64,000 nt of DNA from Bacteroidota bacterium (GTDB taxonomy: Bacteria; Bacteroidota; Bacteroidia; Bacteroidales; UBA12077), in NCBI GenBank assembly GCA_020444275.1, contig JAHLLG010000002.1, positions 731,991 through 795,990 of the forward strand, given 5' to 3'. The notes beneath the pieces were generated by a model, which made no database searches, had not been told where the DNA came from, and saw only the letters and a list, made by a program, of their open reading frames with translations. Below, in pieces: positions 36,232-45,757 of this stretch. The position numbers were made by a program, and so were the translations under genes. Each line of letters opens with the position of its first letter. Position 1 is the first letter of the stretch.

Positions 36232-37449
36232 ATGAGCGTTAATTCGGGTAATTTAAATACAAATCATCAAATAAAAGAACGTATTAGTATATTAAAAGAT
36301 GTTGTAATTTTTTCAGAATCAGATGAGAAAATATTAAAACAACTTGCAGAATCCCTGACTTATATTGTTGTGCCAAAGAACATGGCTGTTTTTCATAAAG
36401 GAGATCAGCTCAATGCAATGTATATTATTATAGATGGCAGTGTGAAAGTTCACGATGGTGATCATATTTTTACAAAATTTGGTAAAAAAGATTTTTTTGG
36501 AGAATATTCACTCATCGACTCATCGGTTCGTTCTGCAACTGTTACAGCTATTGAAGATACCCAATTATTGCGTTTAGATCAAAAAGAGTTTAACAGAATT
36601 ATTGAAAAGAATATTGAAGTTTCAAAGGCTGTGCTAAAAGCACTAATTAAGCGCCTTAGAAATAATAACATATTAGAGGAAAGATTAACACAAAACAGCA
36701 TAAAAATTGAAAAACAACGTGATAAACTTGATCGGCAGAAAAGAGAATTAGAGGAATTGAATGCAACCAAAGATAAATTTTTTACAATTATAGCACATGA
36801 TTTAAAAAACCCTTTTAATACTGTAATCGGTTTAGCAGAGCTACTTGTAGAACGATTCGACACATACGATGGTAAAAAAATTAAGGAATTCATAACACAA
36901 ATTCATAAGTTTTCAACTAATGCATATAATCTGCTGGAAGATCTATTGCAGTGGGCAAAATCCCAAACGGGCAGAATGGAGATTAGTCCTGAGAAAATAG
37001 ATATCTATGAACTTGCCATTGAGAACAAAGCGATGTTTGAAGAAAAGGCAGCAAAGAAAGGGGTAGAGATTCAATTAGATATTCCATTTAGAACTTATGC
37101 ATGGATTGATCGAAATATGATTTCAACGGTTATACGTAATCTCTTATCCAATGCAGTTAAATTTACAAATAGCGGAGATAAAATTACGTTTAATGCTCAG
37201 CAAATTGACAGTGCGATTAAAATTATGATAACAGATACTGGTATTGGAATACCAACAAAAAATCAGGAAAAGATTTTTAGAATCGATTCGAATTTATCTA
37301 CCCAAGGTACTGCCGATGAAGCAGGAACAGGGTTGGGACTTATTATATCTAAAGAATTTGTTGAGAAAAATGGTGGCACAATTCATGTTGAAAGTATAGA
37401 AGGTGAAGGAAGTAAGTTTGTTTTTACAGTCCCAACTTATAAAGAGTAA
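36232..37449 (+). CDS. Cyclic-nucleotide-binding-domain histidine kinase (cytosolic)
   Basis: A 405-residue sensor kinase with no membrane segment. Residues about 20-125 form a CRP-type cyclic-nucleotide-binding domain, with FFGEYSLIDSSVRSATV as the phosphate-binding cassette. A coiled coil (about 145-180) leads to HisKA with phospho-acceptor His189 in IIAHDLKNPFN, then an HATPase domain with N, G1 and G2 boxes (RNLLSNAVKFTN, DTGIGIP, GTGLGL). No receiver is attached. The ligand is unknown: key arginine context is present but cAMP signalling is not established here. It is followed after 7 bases by the coiled-coil protein gene. Confidence 0.92.
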   Translation: MSVNSGNLNTNHQIKERISILKDVVIFSESDEKILKQLAESLTYIVVPKNMAVFHKGDQLNAMYIIIDGSVKVHDGDHIFTKFGKKDFFGEYSLIDSSVRSATVTAIEDTQLLRLDQKEFNRIIEKNIEVSKAVLKALIKRLRNNNILEERLTQNSIKIEKQRDKLDRQKRELEELNATKDKFFTIIAHDLKNPFNTVIGLAELLVERFDTYDGKKIKEFITQIHKFSTNAYNLLEDLLQWAKSQTGRMEISPEKIDIYELAIENKAMFEEKAAKKGVEIQLDIPFRTYAWIDRNMISTVIRNLLSNAVKFTNSGDKITFNAQQIDSAIKIMITDTGIGIPTKNQEKIFRIDSNLSTQGTADEAGTGLGLIISKEFVEKNGGTIHVESIEGEGSKFVFTVPTYKE

Positions 37450-37456
37450 TACGAAA

Positions 37457-39142
37457 ATGGCAAGGAAGATTATCAAAAATATTTTTGTTTTATCCATTCT
37501 ATTAAATGGATTATTTATATCAAAATCACTATATTCTCAGAATTACCTGGAAGTTAAGGGAAGAGTTACTTTTAAAAACGAAAGCAGCGGTACTGATGAG
37601 AAATTAGACTTATACGAAGGAAAAAATTTCGTTAAATCAATTCCTGTAGAAAGAAATGGTAAGTTTAATATTGATTTGGAAATAAATAAGGATTATATCT
37701 TTGAGTTTTCTGCAGATGGTCATGTAACCAAGAAAATTAGTATTAACACGGAAGTGCCCGAAAAGTATGCTGACAGATCATTTACTCCAATCTATTTTGC
37801 GGTTGAACTATTTCGACAGTATGAGGGAGTGAATACATTGGTATTTACACAACCTGTTGGGATTATCAAATTTTATGAAGGAATTGGAGATTTTGATTAT
37901 GATGTGGATTATTCTTCGGAAATTAGAAGTAAAATAGATAAAGCTGAAGAAGCTTTGGAGCAAGCACGAAGAGATGAACTGGAAGAAAAAAGACAGGAAG
38001 AAATAGCAAAAAAACAACAGGAGCTTGCAGCGCAACAAGCAGCCGAAGAAGCTGAACGATTAAGAAAAATTGAAGAAGCAAAAGCTGCTGCCGAAGCAAG
38101 AAGAAAGGCCGAAGAACAAAGAAAAATACAAGAAGAGCAAGAGAAGGAAAGAATACGACAACAACAGGCCGAAGAAGCCGAACGTCGGCGAAAAGAAGAA
38201 GCAGCCAGATTAGAAGCCGAGCGCTTAGAGCGAGAAAGAATAGCAGAACAGCAACGAAAAGCTGCAGAAGAGGCAGCCCGGTTAAAAGCTGAAGAAGAAG
38301 CACGACAAAAAGCCGCCCTGGAAGCAAAATTAAAAGCCGAGGAAGAAGCCAGAAAAAAAGCAGCCGAAGAAGCAGCTCGTTTAGAAGCCGAACGAAAAGC
38401 AAAATTGTTAGCACAGCAAGAAGCAGAAGCTGAACAAAGAAGAAAAGAAGAGGAGGCAAAGAAAGAGGCGGAACGTTTAGAAAAGGAACGAATTGCCGAG
38501 CAACAGCGTAAAGAAGCTGAAGAAAGAGCGAAACGTTCAGCTGAAGAAGCAGCCAGGTTAAGAGCAGCAGAAGAAGCTAGACAAAAAGCCGAAGCTGATT
38601 CTCTCAGAAAGGTTGCTGAAGAGAAGGCCCGATTAGAAGCAGAACAACGCGAAAAGGAACTTGCCAAAATTGAAGCCGAAGCAGAACAAAGACGTAAGGA
38701 AGAAGCTGCACAAAAAGCGTTGGAAGAAGAAAAACGACTAGCTAAACTTGCCGAAGAGAAACGATTGGCCGAACAAAGGAAAAAAGAGGAAGAAGCCGCT
38801 AAGGCTCAAGCAGAACTGGAAAAACAAGAACAATTAAAGAAAGATATTGAAGCCAGAAAAGCCAAAGCATTAGCAGAAAAGCTTCGAAAGCAGAACGAAG
38901 TATATAATAAAGCTCAGCAAGCCGCTGAAGAGTTTCAGAATGTCAAAAAAGATTATCCGAAAGGAAAAACGGTTGAAGAGTTTGATAAGTTTGATATGCA
39001 TATTACCCGAACCATTGTAATTGATGATGAAGTGGTAAGAATCTATCTTAAGGTAGAACACGATTGGGGAGCTACATACTTCTTTAGAAATAATCAAGCC
39101 ATATCACAAGAATTATATACTGTTGAATTACAGGATGTTTAG
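37457..39142 (+). CDS. Exported TolA-like long coiled-coil protein
   Basis: A 561-residue protein with signal peptide (cleavage near LYSQ). Residues about 28-160 look like a carboxypeptidase-regulatory-type beta domain (YLEVKGRVTF onward). From about 165 to 465 the sequence is almost pure Ala, Glu, Lys, Arg and Gln in repeating blocks such as AEEAARLEAER and RIAEQQRKAAEE, predicting a very long charged helix of several hundred residues. A compact C-terminal domain of about 80 residues follows (ending YTVELQDV). A longer reading from 37403 would overlap the kinase; the ATG at 37457 starts the signal peptide. It could span the periplasm; the partner is unknown. Confidence 0.8.
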   Translation: MARKIIKNIFVLSILLNGLFISKSLYSQNYLEVKGRVTFKNESSGTDEKLDLYEGKNFVKSIPVERNGKFNIDLEINKDYIFEFSADGHVTKKISINTEVPEKYADRSFTPIYFAVELFRQYEGVNTLVFTQPVGIIKFYEGIGDFDYDVDYSSEIRSKIDKAEEALEQARRDELEEKRQEEIAKKQQELAAQQAAEEAERLRKIEEAKAAAEARRKAEEQRKIQEEQEKERIRQQQAEEAERRRKEEAARLEAERLERERIAEQQRKAAEEAARLKAEEEARQKAALEAKLKAEEEARKKAAEEAARLEAERKAKLLAQQEAEAEQRRKEEEAKKEAERLEKERIAEQQRKEAEERAKRSAEEAARLRAAEEARQKAEADSLRKVAEEKARLEAEQREKELAKIEAEAEQRRKEEAAQKALEEEKRLAKLAEEKRLAEQRKKEEEAAKAQAELEKQEQLKKDIEARKAKALAEKLRKQNEVYNKAQQAAEEFQNVKKDYPKGKTVEEFDKFDMHITRTIVIDDEVVRIYLKVEHDWGATYFFRNNQAISQELYTVELQDV

Positions 39143-39154
39143 AAAGATCATATT

Positions 39155-39538
39155 ATGAAAGATTATAAAAAATACTATATTATATCTGCCGAACCGGAAG
39201 AGGTTTATACCGCACTTACCAATCCATTTACAATTGAGCTGTGGTCGGGTTATAAAGCAGCAATGAGTACTGAACCAGGTACCGAATTTTCGCTATGGGA
39301 AGGAGATATTTCCGGTAAGAACATTACATTTGAACCAAACAAAAAAATAGTGCAGGAATGGTATTTTGGTGATCAAAATGAGCAGTCAATAGTTACTATT
39401 AAGCTATTTGAAAACAAAAAAGGAACACAGGTAGAGCTAAACCAAACAAACATTCCGGATGATGATTTTGAAAACATCACAGAAGGCTGGGATGAATATT
39501 ATTTCGGAGCCATTAAAGATTTCTTCGAAGTAGAATAA
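39155..39538 (+). CDS. START-like domain protein
   Basis: A 127-residue single-domain protein of the SRPBCC/START-like superfamily (a hydrophobic-ligand-binding helix-grip fold), with EEVYTALTNPFTIELWSG at the first helix and an acidic tail. The sequence resembles the AHSA1-type family common in Bacteroidota. No signal peptide, so cytosolic. It follows the coiled-coil gene after 12 bases and so belongs to the kinase operon. Ligand unknown. Confidence 0.88.
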   Translation: MKDYKKYYIISAEPEEVYTALTNPFTIELWSGYKAAMSTEPGTEFSLWEGDISGKNITFEPNKKIVQEWYFGDQNEQSIVTIKLFENKKGTQVELNQTNIPDDDFENITEGWDEYYFGAIKDFFEVE

Positions 39539-39583
39539 TCGTTTTGCAGGTGTAAACACCTGTATATTCTCATAATATTTTCG

Positions 39584-39591
39584 TATATTCG
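39584..39591 (+). promoter_or_regulatory. Possible -7 box of the hybrid kinase gene
   Basis: TATATTCG matches TAnnTTTG at seven of eight positions, 22 bases before the ATG. A small hairpin (CAGGTGT/ACACCTG, 39547-39562) lies just upstream. Confidence 0.35.
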
Positions 39592-39613
39592 AATCTCAGT
39601 ATATAAGCCTTTT

Positions 39614-42214
39614 ATGAGATCCATTATTTTTATACTAAGCATCTTTATTACGCTTCATACTTTTGCACAGGAAGATTCTTTGCTTCTGAAGATTAATTCT
39701 CTGGAACAAGCATTAAATCAAACTAAACAAGATCAGGCCAAAATACCACTCTTAAAGGATATTATTGAAACAAGCTATCCTGAAAATCTCGATAAAGTTT
39801 ATAAAAAGTCAAATGATTTATTGAACATAGCAGAATCTTTAAATAATACTGATGCCGAGGCTTTTGCCCTTTTTTATATAGGTCAGTACTATTTTGAAAA
39901 AGGAAATTTTGAACAGGCACAGGTGTTTTATAATGATGCAGTTGAAAAATATATTGCAATAGAAGACAATATTCAGCTTCAAAAAATTTACCATAACCTT
40001 GGATTAGCTAATCAATACCTGAACCACTATGATGAAGCGCTAACGGCATATCAGAATATGATTGAAATAGCTGAATCTATTGGTGATAAGAAACAAAAAG
40101 CAATAGGTTATCAGGATATTGGAACTTTATACAACGATCTGCAGAAGTATTCATTAGCAGAACATTATTACGAGAAAGCTCTGGTAATATATCAGGAACT
40201 TAATATAAAAGAGAGGATCGCTGCAATATATCAGAATATTGGTGTATTAAACTATAACTGGGGCAACCTTAATCAATGTTTGAATTATTACAAAAAATCA
40301 CTAGCTATTTATGAAAAAATAGCTGATAAGCAAAATATAGCAATCTCTTTAAGTAACATTGGCCTGGTTTACGAAGAAACCAAAGACTTCAATATGGCTT
40401 TAAATTATTACTTAAAGGCATTAATAATTTTCGAAGAAATAAACTTCAAACCAACATTGGTTTATATCTTTTATAATTTGGGATCACTCTACAGAAACTT
40501 AGGCGAGTATGATAAATCCATTGAGTATTTTACAAAAGGATTGAATTTATCTGTTGAGATTTCAATGAAAGATTATATCTCATATAATTACGAAGCACTA
40601 TCGGCACTTTATGAACAGCTGGGTGATTATAAAAAATCATTAAACTATTATAAAGAATATAGTTTAATTAAAGATTCGCTGTTTAATGAAGAGAAACACC
40701 GGCAAATAGAAGAACTCGAAGCTCAGTTTCAAAACGCTCAACATCAGAAAGAAATTGAATATCTTAAGCTAGAACAGGAACTTCAGGAAGCTAAATTGCG
40801 AAAAAAAGAAAATCAGAATTTAGTGCTTATCTTAAGTTCATTATTGACACTGGTTATAGCCTTTATTCTATTCCTTTTTGTGCGAAAACAAAGGGCACTA
40901 AACGATAAGCTGCATATTGAAATAGAAGAGAGAAAGAGCTCAGAAGAAGAACTCAGAAAAATGAAACAGGAGCTCGAAACACGAGTAAAGCAGCGTACTA
41001 AAGATATTGAAGAAACCAATAGAAAATTAGTTAAAGAGGTAGAAGAGCATGAAAAGACCATGAAGGATCTTGAAATTGCTAAAAATAAGGCAGAAGAGGC
41101 TGATAAATTAAAGTCTAACTTCTTGGCTAATGTTTCTCATGAGTTAAGAACTCCAATGAATGCTATATCAGGATTTTCGCAAATGCTGGGTTACGATAAT
41201 CTGAGTGTTACCAAACGAAAGGAGTATGTTCAATTGGTACAGGAAAATTGTTCCAGCTTAACCAATCTTATTGATGATATTGTTGATTTTGCTGCAATTG
41301 AATCGGGACAAATTAATATTGAAATAAAGCAGTTTAATCCACATCCGACCTTAGAGTATTTATATGATCATTTTACAAAGGAAATCATAAAGAGAAATAA
41401 AGAAAATGTAGTTCTATCATATGCCAATGAAAATTCAGAGAATGATATTCTTCTGGAAACTGATCCGTCGCGACTTAAACAAATACTGGCAATACTTATT
41501 GATAATGCGCTCAAATTCACCGAGAAAGGGCATGTTGAGTTTGGCTTTGTGCATCCCAACGATAAGGAAATACAGTTTTTTGTACGCGATACAGGAATTG
41601 GAATTGACGAAAAGCATCATAAGTTAATCTTCGAACGTTTCAGGCAGGTTGATGAATCTACCACAAAGAAGTACGGAGGTTCCGGAATTGGACTTTCTGT
41701 TGCAAAAAGTTTGGTTGAACTATTAAAAGGTAAGATATTTATAGAATCTACACCAAAAAGAGGTGCTACATTTTATGTGAATTTACCATTTAATAAGAAA
41801 CAGGTAGCTATTTCTAAAAAGACTACTCCAGATCAGTTTGATTGGAAAGATAAGACCATTCTTATAGCTGAAGATAAGAAGATTAATTTTGAGATTTTCC
41901 AGGAAACTCTGAGTATAACTAATGTAAACTTACTTTGGGCCAGGAACGGACAGGAAGCAATTGATTTGGTAAAAGAGAACCATAAAATCGACTTAGTATT
42001 ATTAGATATCCAAATGCCGGTAATGGATGGTTATGAATGTGCCCGAAGATTAAAGTCTATGACAAGCGAAATACCAATAATAGCCCAAACAGCCTACGCA
42101 CTGCCACAGGATAGTTTCAAGTGTTTTGATGCCGGTTGCGATGATTATATTGCGAAACCGATATCTTTAGACCATTTCCTTAAGAAACTTAACAAATACT
42201 TATCGAAAAATTAG
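39614..42214 (+). CDS. Hybrid sensor histidine kinase with TPR sensor and C-terminal receiver
   Basis: An 866-residue membrane-bound phosphorelay protein. A signal peptide (cleavage near HTFAQ) is followed by six to eight TPR repeats on the periplasmic side (about 60-380), then a membrane helix near residue 400 (LVLILSSLLTLVIAFILFL) and a cytosolic coiled coil. HisKA has phospho-acceptor His509 (NVSHELRTPMN), then an HATPase (IDNALKFTE, DTGIGID, GSGIGLSV), and a receiver with phosphoacceptor Asp798 (LLDIQMP). The receiver closely resembles the orphan receiver encoded at 12759. Its stop overlaps the convergent kdsA stop by four bases. Confidence 0.93.
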   Translation: MRSIIFILSIFITLHTFAQEDSLLLKINSLEQALNQTKQDQAKIPLLKDIIETSYPENLDKVYKKSNDLLNIAESLNNTDAEAFALFYIGQYYFEKGNFEQAQVFYNDAVEKYIAIEDNIQLQKIYHNLGLANQYLNHYDEALTAYQNMIEIAESIGDKKQKAIGYQDIGTLYNDLQKYSLAEHYYEKALVIYQELNIKERIAAIYQNIGVLNYNWGNLNQCLNYYKKSLAIYEKIADKQNIAISLSNIGLVYEETKDFNMALNYYLKALIIFEEINFKPTLVYIFYNLGSLYRNLGEYDKSIEYFTKGLNLSVEISMKDYISYNYEALSALYEQLGDYKKSLNYYKEYSLIKDSLFNEEKHRQIEELEAQFQNAQHQKEIEYLKLEQELQEAKLRKKENQNLVLILSSLLTLVIAFILFLFVRKQRALNDKLHIEIEERKSSEEELRKMKQELETRVKQRTKDIEETNRKLVKEVEEHEKTMKDLEIAKNKAEEADKLKSNFLANVSHELRTPMNAISGFSQMLGYDNLSVTKRKEYVQLVQENCSSLTNLIDDIVDFAAIESGQINIEIKQFNPHPTLEYLYDHFTKEIIKRNKENVVLSYANENSENDILLETDPSRLKQILAILIDNALKFTEKGHVEFGFVHPNDKEIQFFVRDTGIGIDEKHHKLIFERFRQVDESTTKKYGGSGIGLSVAKSLVELLKGKIFIESTPKRGATFYVNLPFNKKQVAISKKTTPDQFDWKDKTILIAEDKKINFEIFQETLSITNVNLLWARNGQEAIDLVKENHKIDLVLLDIQMPVMDGYECARRLKSMTSEIPIIAQTAYALPQDSFKCFDAGCDDYIAKPISLDHFLKKLNKYLSKN

Positions 42215-43029
42215 AGCTGATTGATCGTTTTTCGTAGTTTAACTAATTTAGTAAGTAATTCCTCTAAATATTTTAAATTAAGCATATTAGCACCATCAGA
42301 TTTTGCATTTGCCGGGTCAGGATGTGTTTCAATAAAAATTCCATCAACGCCCACTGCAATTCCGGCACGAGCTACTGTTTCAATTAATTCTGGCTTTCCT
42401 CCGGTAACACCTGTCGATTGATTAGGTTGTTGCAAACTATGCGTAATATCAAGAATTACAGGGTATCCAAATTGCTGCATTTCAGGTATGGCGCGGTAAT
42501 CAATAATTAAATCCTGGTAACCAAACATAGTTCCTCTGTCAGTAATCATAACATTATTATTACCAGAATCTTTCACTTTATTAACTGCAAATTTCATTGA
42601 AGCCGGAGACAGGAATTGTCCTTTCTTAATGTTAACTACCTTTCCGGTTTTTGCTGCTGCTACAAGTAATTCAGTTTGTCGGCACAAGAAAGCCGGAATT
42701 TGCAAAACATCAACATAAGCGGCAGCAATAGTTGCTTCAATTTCAGAATGTATATCGGTAACAATTGGAATTTTTAATTCTTCACGTACTTTGCCAAGTA
42801 TTTTTAAGGCTTTAATATCGCCAATTCCGGTGAATGAATCTATTCTTGATCGATTAGCTTTTTTATACGATGCTTTAAAAATAAACGGAATTTCAAGCTT
42901 GTCAGTTATTTTAATAATGCGTTCGGCAATTTCAAAAACACTTTTTTCACTTTCAACAACACAAGGTCCTGCCAATAAAAAGAAATTGTTTTTATCTGTA
43001 TTTTTGATATCTGGTATTTGATCTATCAT
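42211..43029 (-). CDS. kdsA: 3-deoxy-8-phosphooctulonate synthase (KDO-8-phosphate synthase)
   Basis: Condenses phosphoenolpyruvate with D-arabinose-5-phosphate to KDO-8-phosphate, the first committed step toward the inner-core sugar of lipopolysaccharide; this confirms a Gram-negative cell. 272 residues, normal length. Family stretches: LLAGPCVVES, FKASYKKANRSR, DIHSE, LQIPAFLCRQT, ITDRGTMFGY and the C-terminal FIETHPDPANAKSDGAN. It lies 34 bases downstream of rarA on the same strand and may be cotranscribed with it. Confidence 0.97.
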   Translation of the reverse strand: MIDQIPDIKNTDKNNFFLLAGPCVVESEKSVFEIAERIIKITDKLEIPFIFKASYKKANRSRIDSFTGIGDIKALKILGKVREELKIPIVTDIHSEIEATIAAAYVDVLQIPAFLCRQTELLVAAAKTGKVVNIKKGQFLSPASMKFAVNKVKDSGNNNVMITDRGTMFGYQDLIIDYRAIPEMQQFGYPVILDITHSLQQPNQSTGVTGGKPELIETVARAGIAVGVDGIFIETHPDPANAKSDGANMLNLKYLEELLTKLVKLRKTINQL

Positions 43030-43063
43030 GATTGTATGCTTTAATTATCAATAAAATGTAAAT

Positions 43064-44353
43064 TTAGTAATTATATTTTCCTTTCCACTGAATTTGTAAT
43101 CGCTTTAATATTTCTGATTCTTTTGAATTATCCTGTGGAGCATAAATAATGTTGTCTTTTAGATTTTCTGGCATAAAATTATCCTGCACAAAATTATTTT
43201 TATAGCTGTGTGCATATTTGTAATCTTTTCCGTATCCAATATCTTTCATAAGTTTAGTAGGAGCATTTCGTATATGCAAAGGTACAGGCAAATCTCCGGT
43301 TTTGCGAACAAGGCTTTGTGCATCGTTTATGGCCTGGTATGCCGAATTGCTTTTAGGCGATGTTGCGAGGTAAATAGTTGCTTCAGATAAAATAATACGT
43401 GATTCGGGCCAACCGATCTTATTCACTGCATCGAAACAATTATTAGCCAGTAGCAAGGCATTGGGATTAGCTAAACCAATATCTTCGGCTGCCAGGATTA
43501 ATAAGCGTCGTGCAATGAACTTAGGATCTTCGCCTCCTTCAATCATCCGGGCCAGCCAATAAACAGCAGCATTCGGGTCGCTTCCTCGTACTGATTTAAT
43601 AAATGCCGAAATAATATCGTAATGTTGTTCACCATTTTTATCGTAGGTAGCAATATTTTGTTGCAATATTTCGGTTACAACATCATTCGTAATTGTAATT
43701 GTATTGCTATTTTTTGCATTTTCAGTATTGATTACCAGTTCGAGAATATTATACAACTTACGTGCATCACCACCTGAAAATCGCAATAAAGCTTCATACT
43801 CTTCGATTTTAATATCCAGTTCTTTAAGATATTTATCCTTACTAATGGCATTATCCAGGATTTGTATTAAATCATCTTTTTCAAGTGGTTTAAGGATGTA
43901 AACCTGCGCCCGGGAAAGGAGTGGAGATATAACTTCGAACGAAGGGTTTTCGGTTGTAGCTCCAATTAAAATAAATATTCCCTGCTCAACAGCTGCTAGC
44001 AATGAATCCTGCTGTGATTTATTAAAGCGATGAATTTCATCGATAAATAATATGGGGTTCGGAGCATCGAAAAACTGCTGTTTTTTAGCTTTTTCAATGG
44101 TTTCTCTAACATCTTTAACTCCCGAATGAACAGCACTTAACGTGAAAAAGGGTCTGTTTTGCTGGTTCGCAATAATTTTAGCTAATGTGGTTTTTCCAAC
44201 ACCGGGTGGACCCCAAAGAATGAACGAAGGAATGTTTCCCGACTCAATAGCTTTTCTTAAAATGGCATTTTCGCCAACCAGATGTTTTTGTCCAATATAT
44301 TCGTTTAGATTGGTTGGACGCATTCGATCTGCTAAAGGTTGATTAATAGCCAT
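43064..44353 (-). CDS. rarA: Replication-associated recombination protein A (AAA+ ATPase)
   Basis: A 429-residue RarA/MgsA AAA+ protein that acts at stalled replication forks. PLADRMRPTNLNEYIGQ opens the protein; Walker A is GPPGVGKTTLAK, Walker B is PILFIDEIHRFNK and sensor 1 is IGATTENPSF. The C-terminal tetramerisation part is present (HYDIISAFIKSVRGSDPNAA). The family is often encoded beside other housekeeping genes; here it precedes kdsA. Its promoter has an exact -7 box. Confidence 0.97.
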   Translation of the reverse strand: MAINQPLADRMRPTNLNEYIGQKHLVGENAILRKAIESGNIPSFILWGPPGVGKTTLAKIIANQQNRPFFTLSAVHSGVKDVRETIEKAKKQQFFDAPNPILFIDEIHRFNKSQQDSLLAAVEQGIFILIGATTENPSFEVISPLLSRAQVYILKPLEKDDLIQILDNAISKDKYLKELDIKIEEYEALLRFSGGDARKLYNILELVINTENAKNSNTITITNDVVTEILQQNIATYDKNGEQHYDIISAFIKSVRGSDPNAAVYWLARMIEGGEDPKFIARRLLILAAEDIGLANPNALLLANNCFDAVNKIGWPESRIILSEATIYLATSPKSNSAYQAINDAQSLVRKTGDLPVPLHIRNAPTKLMKDIGYGKDYKYAHSYKNNFVQDNFMPENLKDNIIYAPQDNSKESEILKRLQIQWKGKYNY

Positions 44354-44399
44354 TTATTAATTATTTTCTGAATTGATATTCCTAATATGGTTAAGTGAA

Positions 44400-44407
44400 C
44401 AAATTTA
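44400..44407 (-). promoter_or_regulatory. -7 box of rarA
   Basis: Minus strand reads TAAATTTG, an exact TAnnTTTG match 46 bases before the rarA ATG. Confidence 0.5.
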
Positions 44408-44497
44408 CGATAATAGAGTTGAATTTTAGTATAATGGGATATATTTTCATCAATTTAAAACAATTTAATTGAAACCTTTTTTGTATTTTTTACATCA

Positions 44498-44505
44498 TAT
44501 ATTTG
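44498..44505 (+). promoter_or_regulatory. -7 box of the DUF6588 gene
   Basis: TATATTTG, an exact TAnnTTTG match, with a leader of about 40 bases to the ATG at 44551. Confidence 0.5.
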
Positions 44506-44550
44506 TAATATGCGATATCTGTAAAATAATAATCATAAATTATACATTCT

Positions 44551-45681
44551 ATGAGACAAAAGAATCTATTTATTCGACTTTTTACACTGGCATTTATGAT
44601 TTCAATTGCCAGTTCAACGTATGCTCAATTTGGTCAGTTAGGCCAAATCATGTCAACAGGACAGGAAGATGCCGAGAAAATCCTAACGGCCTATTTAGGG
44701 CCATATGCAAATGGCGTTGGAGCAGGTCTAAGTACAGGTTGGTATAATACTGCTAAACCACATAAACTTGGTGGTTTTGATGTTACGGTATCGTTTAATT
44801 TAGCAATAATTCCAACAGCTGATCAAAGTTATGATGCAAATACGTTAGAATTAGGTGCTGGAGATAACGATGTAACTGTTGGTATTGATGGTGTCGAATC
44901 GCCCACAGCTGCAGGTAAGAAAGATCCTGGGCAGGAAGTAACGTATTATCAGAATATTCCGTTATTAGGTGATGTTCCAATGACTCAGTTTAATTTACCC
45001 AAAGGAACAGGATTTGCCTATACGCCGGTTCCAATGATACAGGCAGGAGTTGGTCTTGTAAAAGAAACGGAATTGAATTTCCGGTATTCACCTGATATAG
45101 AGTGGGGAAATGGAAGCAAAATTGGTTTGTGGGGAGTTGGTTTAAAACACGGAATTAAACAATGGATTCCTGCCCTTAAAAAGTTGCCTGTTTTCGATTT
45201 AACCTTGCAAGGAGGATACACAAAACTTTCATCAACAACGGAACTAAATTTTCAACCATCATTTTACGAATCTTTATCATATGTGACTGTTATTGAAAGC
45301 TTTGACCCTAACTACTGGTCGAATCAGGAGATGCAGCTGGATGTAAGTAATTTTACAGCAAACCTTTTAGTTTCCGGTGATTTTAAAATAATTTGTATAT
45401 ATGGTGGTGTAGGAATAAGCAGTTCTAAAGCAAACTTAAAACTGTTAGGTAACTATCCAATACCATACGTAGAGAATAATAATATAATTGTATCGGATCA
45501 AAATACCGCTGAGCATAGAGATCCTATAGATATTGAAATAGAAAGTAGTGATGGAAGTGTTACTAAACCCCGATTGAATGCTGGTTTCAGATTAAAATTT
45601 GCTGTAGTAACATTAAACTTTGATTACACTTATGCAGATTATTCGGTTGCCAGTGCCGGACTGGGTATTAGTTTTAGATAA
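44551..45681 (+). CDS. DUF6588 family exported protein, probable outer-membrane protein
   Basis: A 376-residue protein with a signal peptide (MRQKNLFIRLFTLAFMISI, cleavage near STYAQ). The opening of the mature part, GQIMSTGQEDAEKILTAYLG followed by PYANGVGAGLSTGWYNTAKP, fits my memory of the DUF6588 family of Bacteroidota. Gly- and aromatic-rich alternating strands and the terminal SAGLGISFR suggest a beta-barrel in the outer membrane. Function unknown. It ends at a strong bidirectional terminator. Confidence 0.8.
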   Translation: MRQKNLFIRLFTLAFMISIASSTYAQFGQLGQIMSTGQEDAEKILTAYLGPYANGVGAGLSTGWYNTAKPHKLGGFDVTVSFNLAIIPTADQSYDANTLELGAGDNDVTVGIDGVESPTAAGKKDPGQEVTYYQNIPLLGDVPMTQFNLPKGTGFAYTPVPMIQAGVGLVKETELNFRYSPDIEWGNGSKIGLWGVGLKHGIKQWIPALKKLPVFDLTLQGGYTKLSSTTELNFQPSFYESLSYVTVIESFDPNYWSNQEMQLDVSNFTANLLVSGDFKIICIYGGVGISSSKANLKLLGNYPIPYVENNNIIVSDQNTAEHRDPIDIEIESSDGSVTKPRLNAGFRLKFAVVTLNFDYTYADYSVASAGLGISFR

Positions 45682-45702
45682 AATAGAATTATTATAAAAA
45701 AT

Positions 45703-45736
45703 AAAGCCCGTACTATTCAGACGTACGGGCTTTTTT
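45703..45736. terminator. Bidirectional intrinsic terminator
   Basis: AAAGCCCGTAC (45703-45713) pairs with GTACGGGCTTT (45723-45733), an eleven-pair stem with T-runs in both directions. It separates the convergent DUF6588 and sensor genes. Confidence 0.92.
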
Positions 45737-45757
45737 ATAGGCTTAATAGTTGGTTTT

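Noticed and set aside
37909-38667. Long minus-strand open frames (252 and 178 residues) opposite the coiled-coil gene
   Set aside because: They are Ala/Ser/Cys- or Leu/Val-rich mirror products of the low-complexity coiled-coil codons on the plus strand, with no start context or recognisable domain.
37900-38850. Repetitive DNA that could be mistaken for a tandem repeat or CRISPR-like array
   Set aside because: The repeats are irregular, in frame and encode the Ala/Glu/Lys/Arg helix; there are no constant repeats with unique spacers.
44469-44747. Plus-strand 92-residue open frame overlapping the start of the DUF6588 gene
   Set aside because: It begins upstream of the -7 box at 44498 and is in a different frame from the signal-peptide-bearing gene; the sequence is low-complexity Ile/Tyr/Cys.
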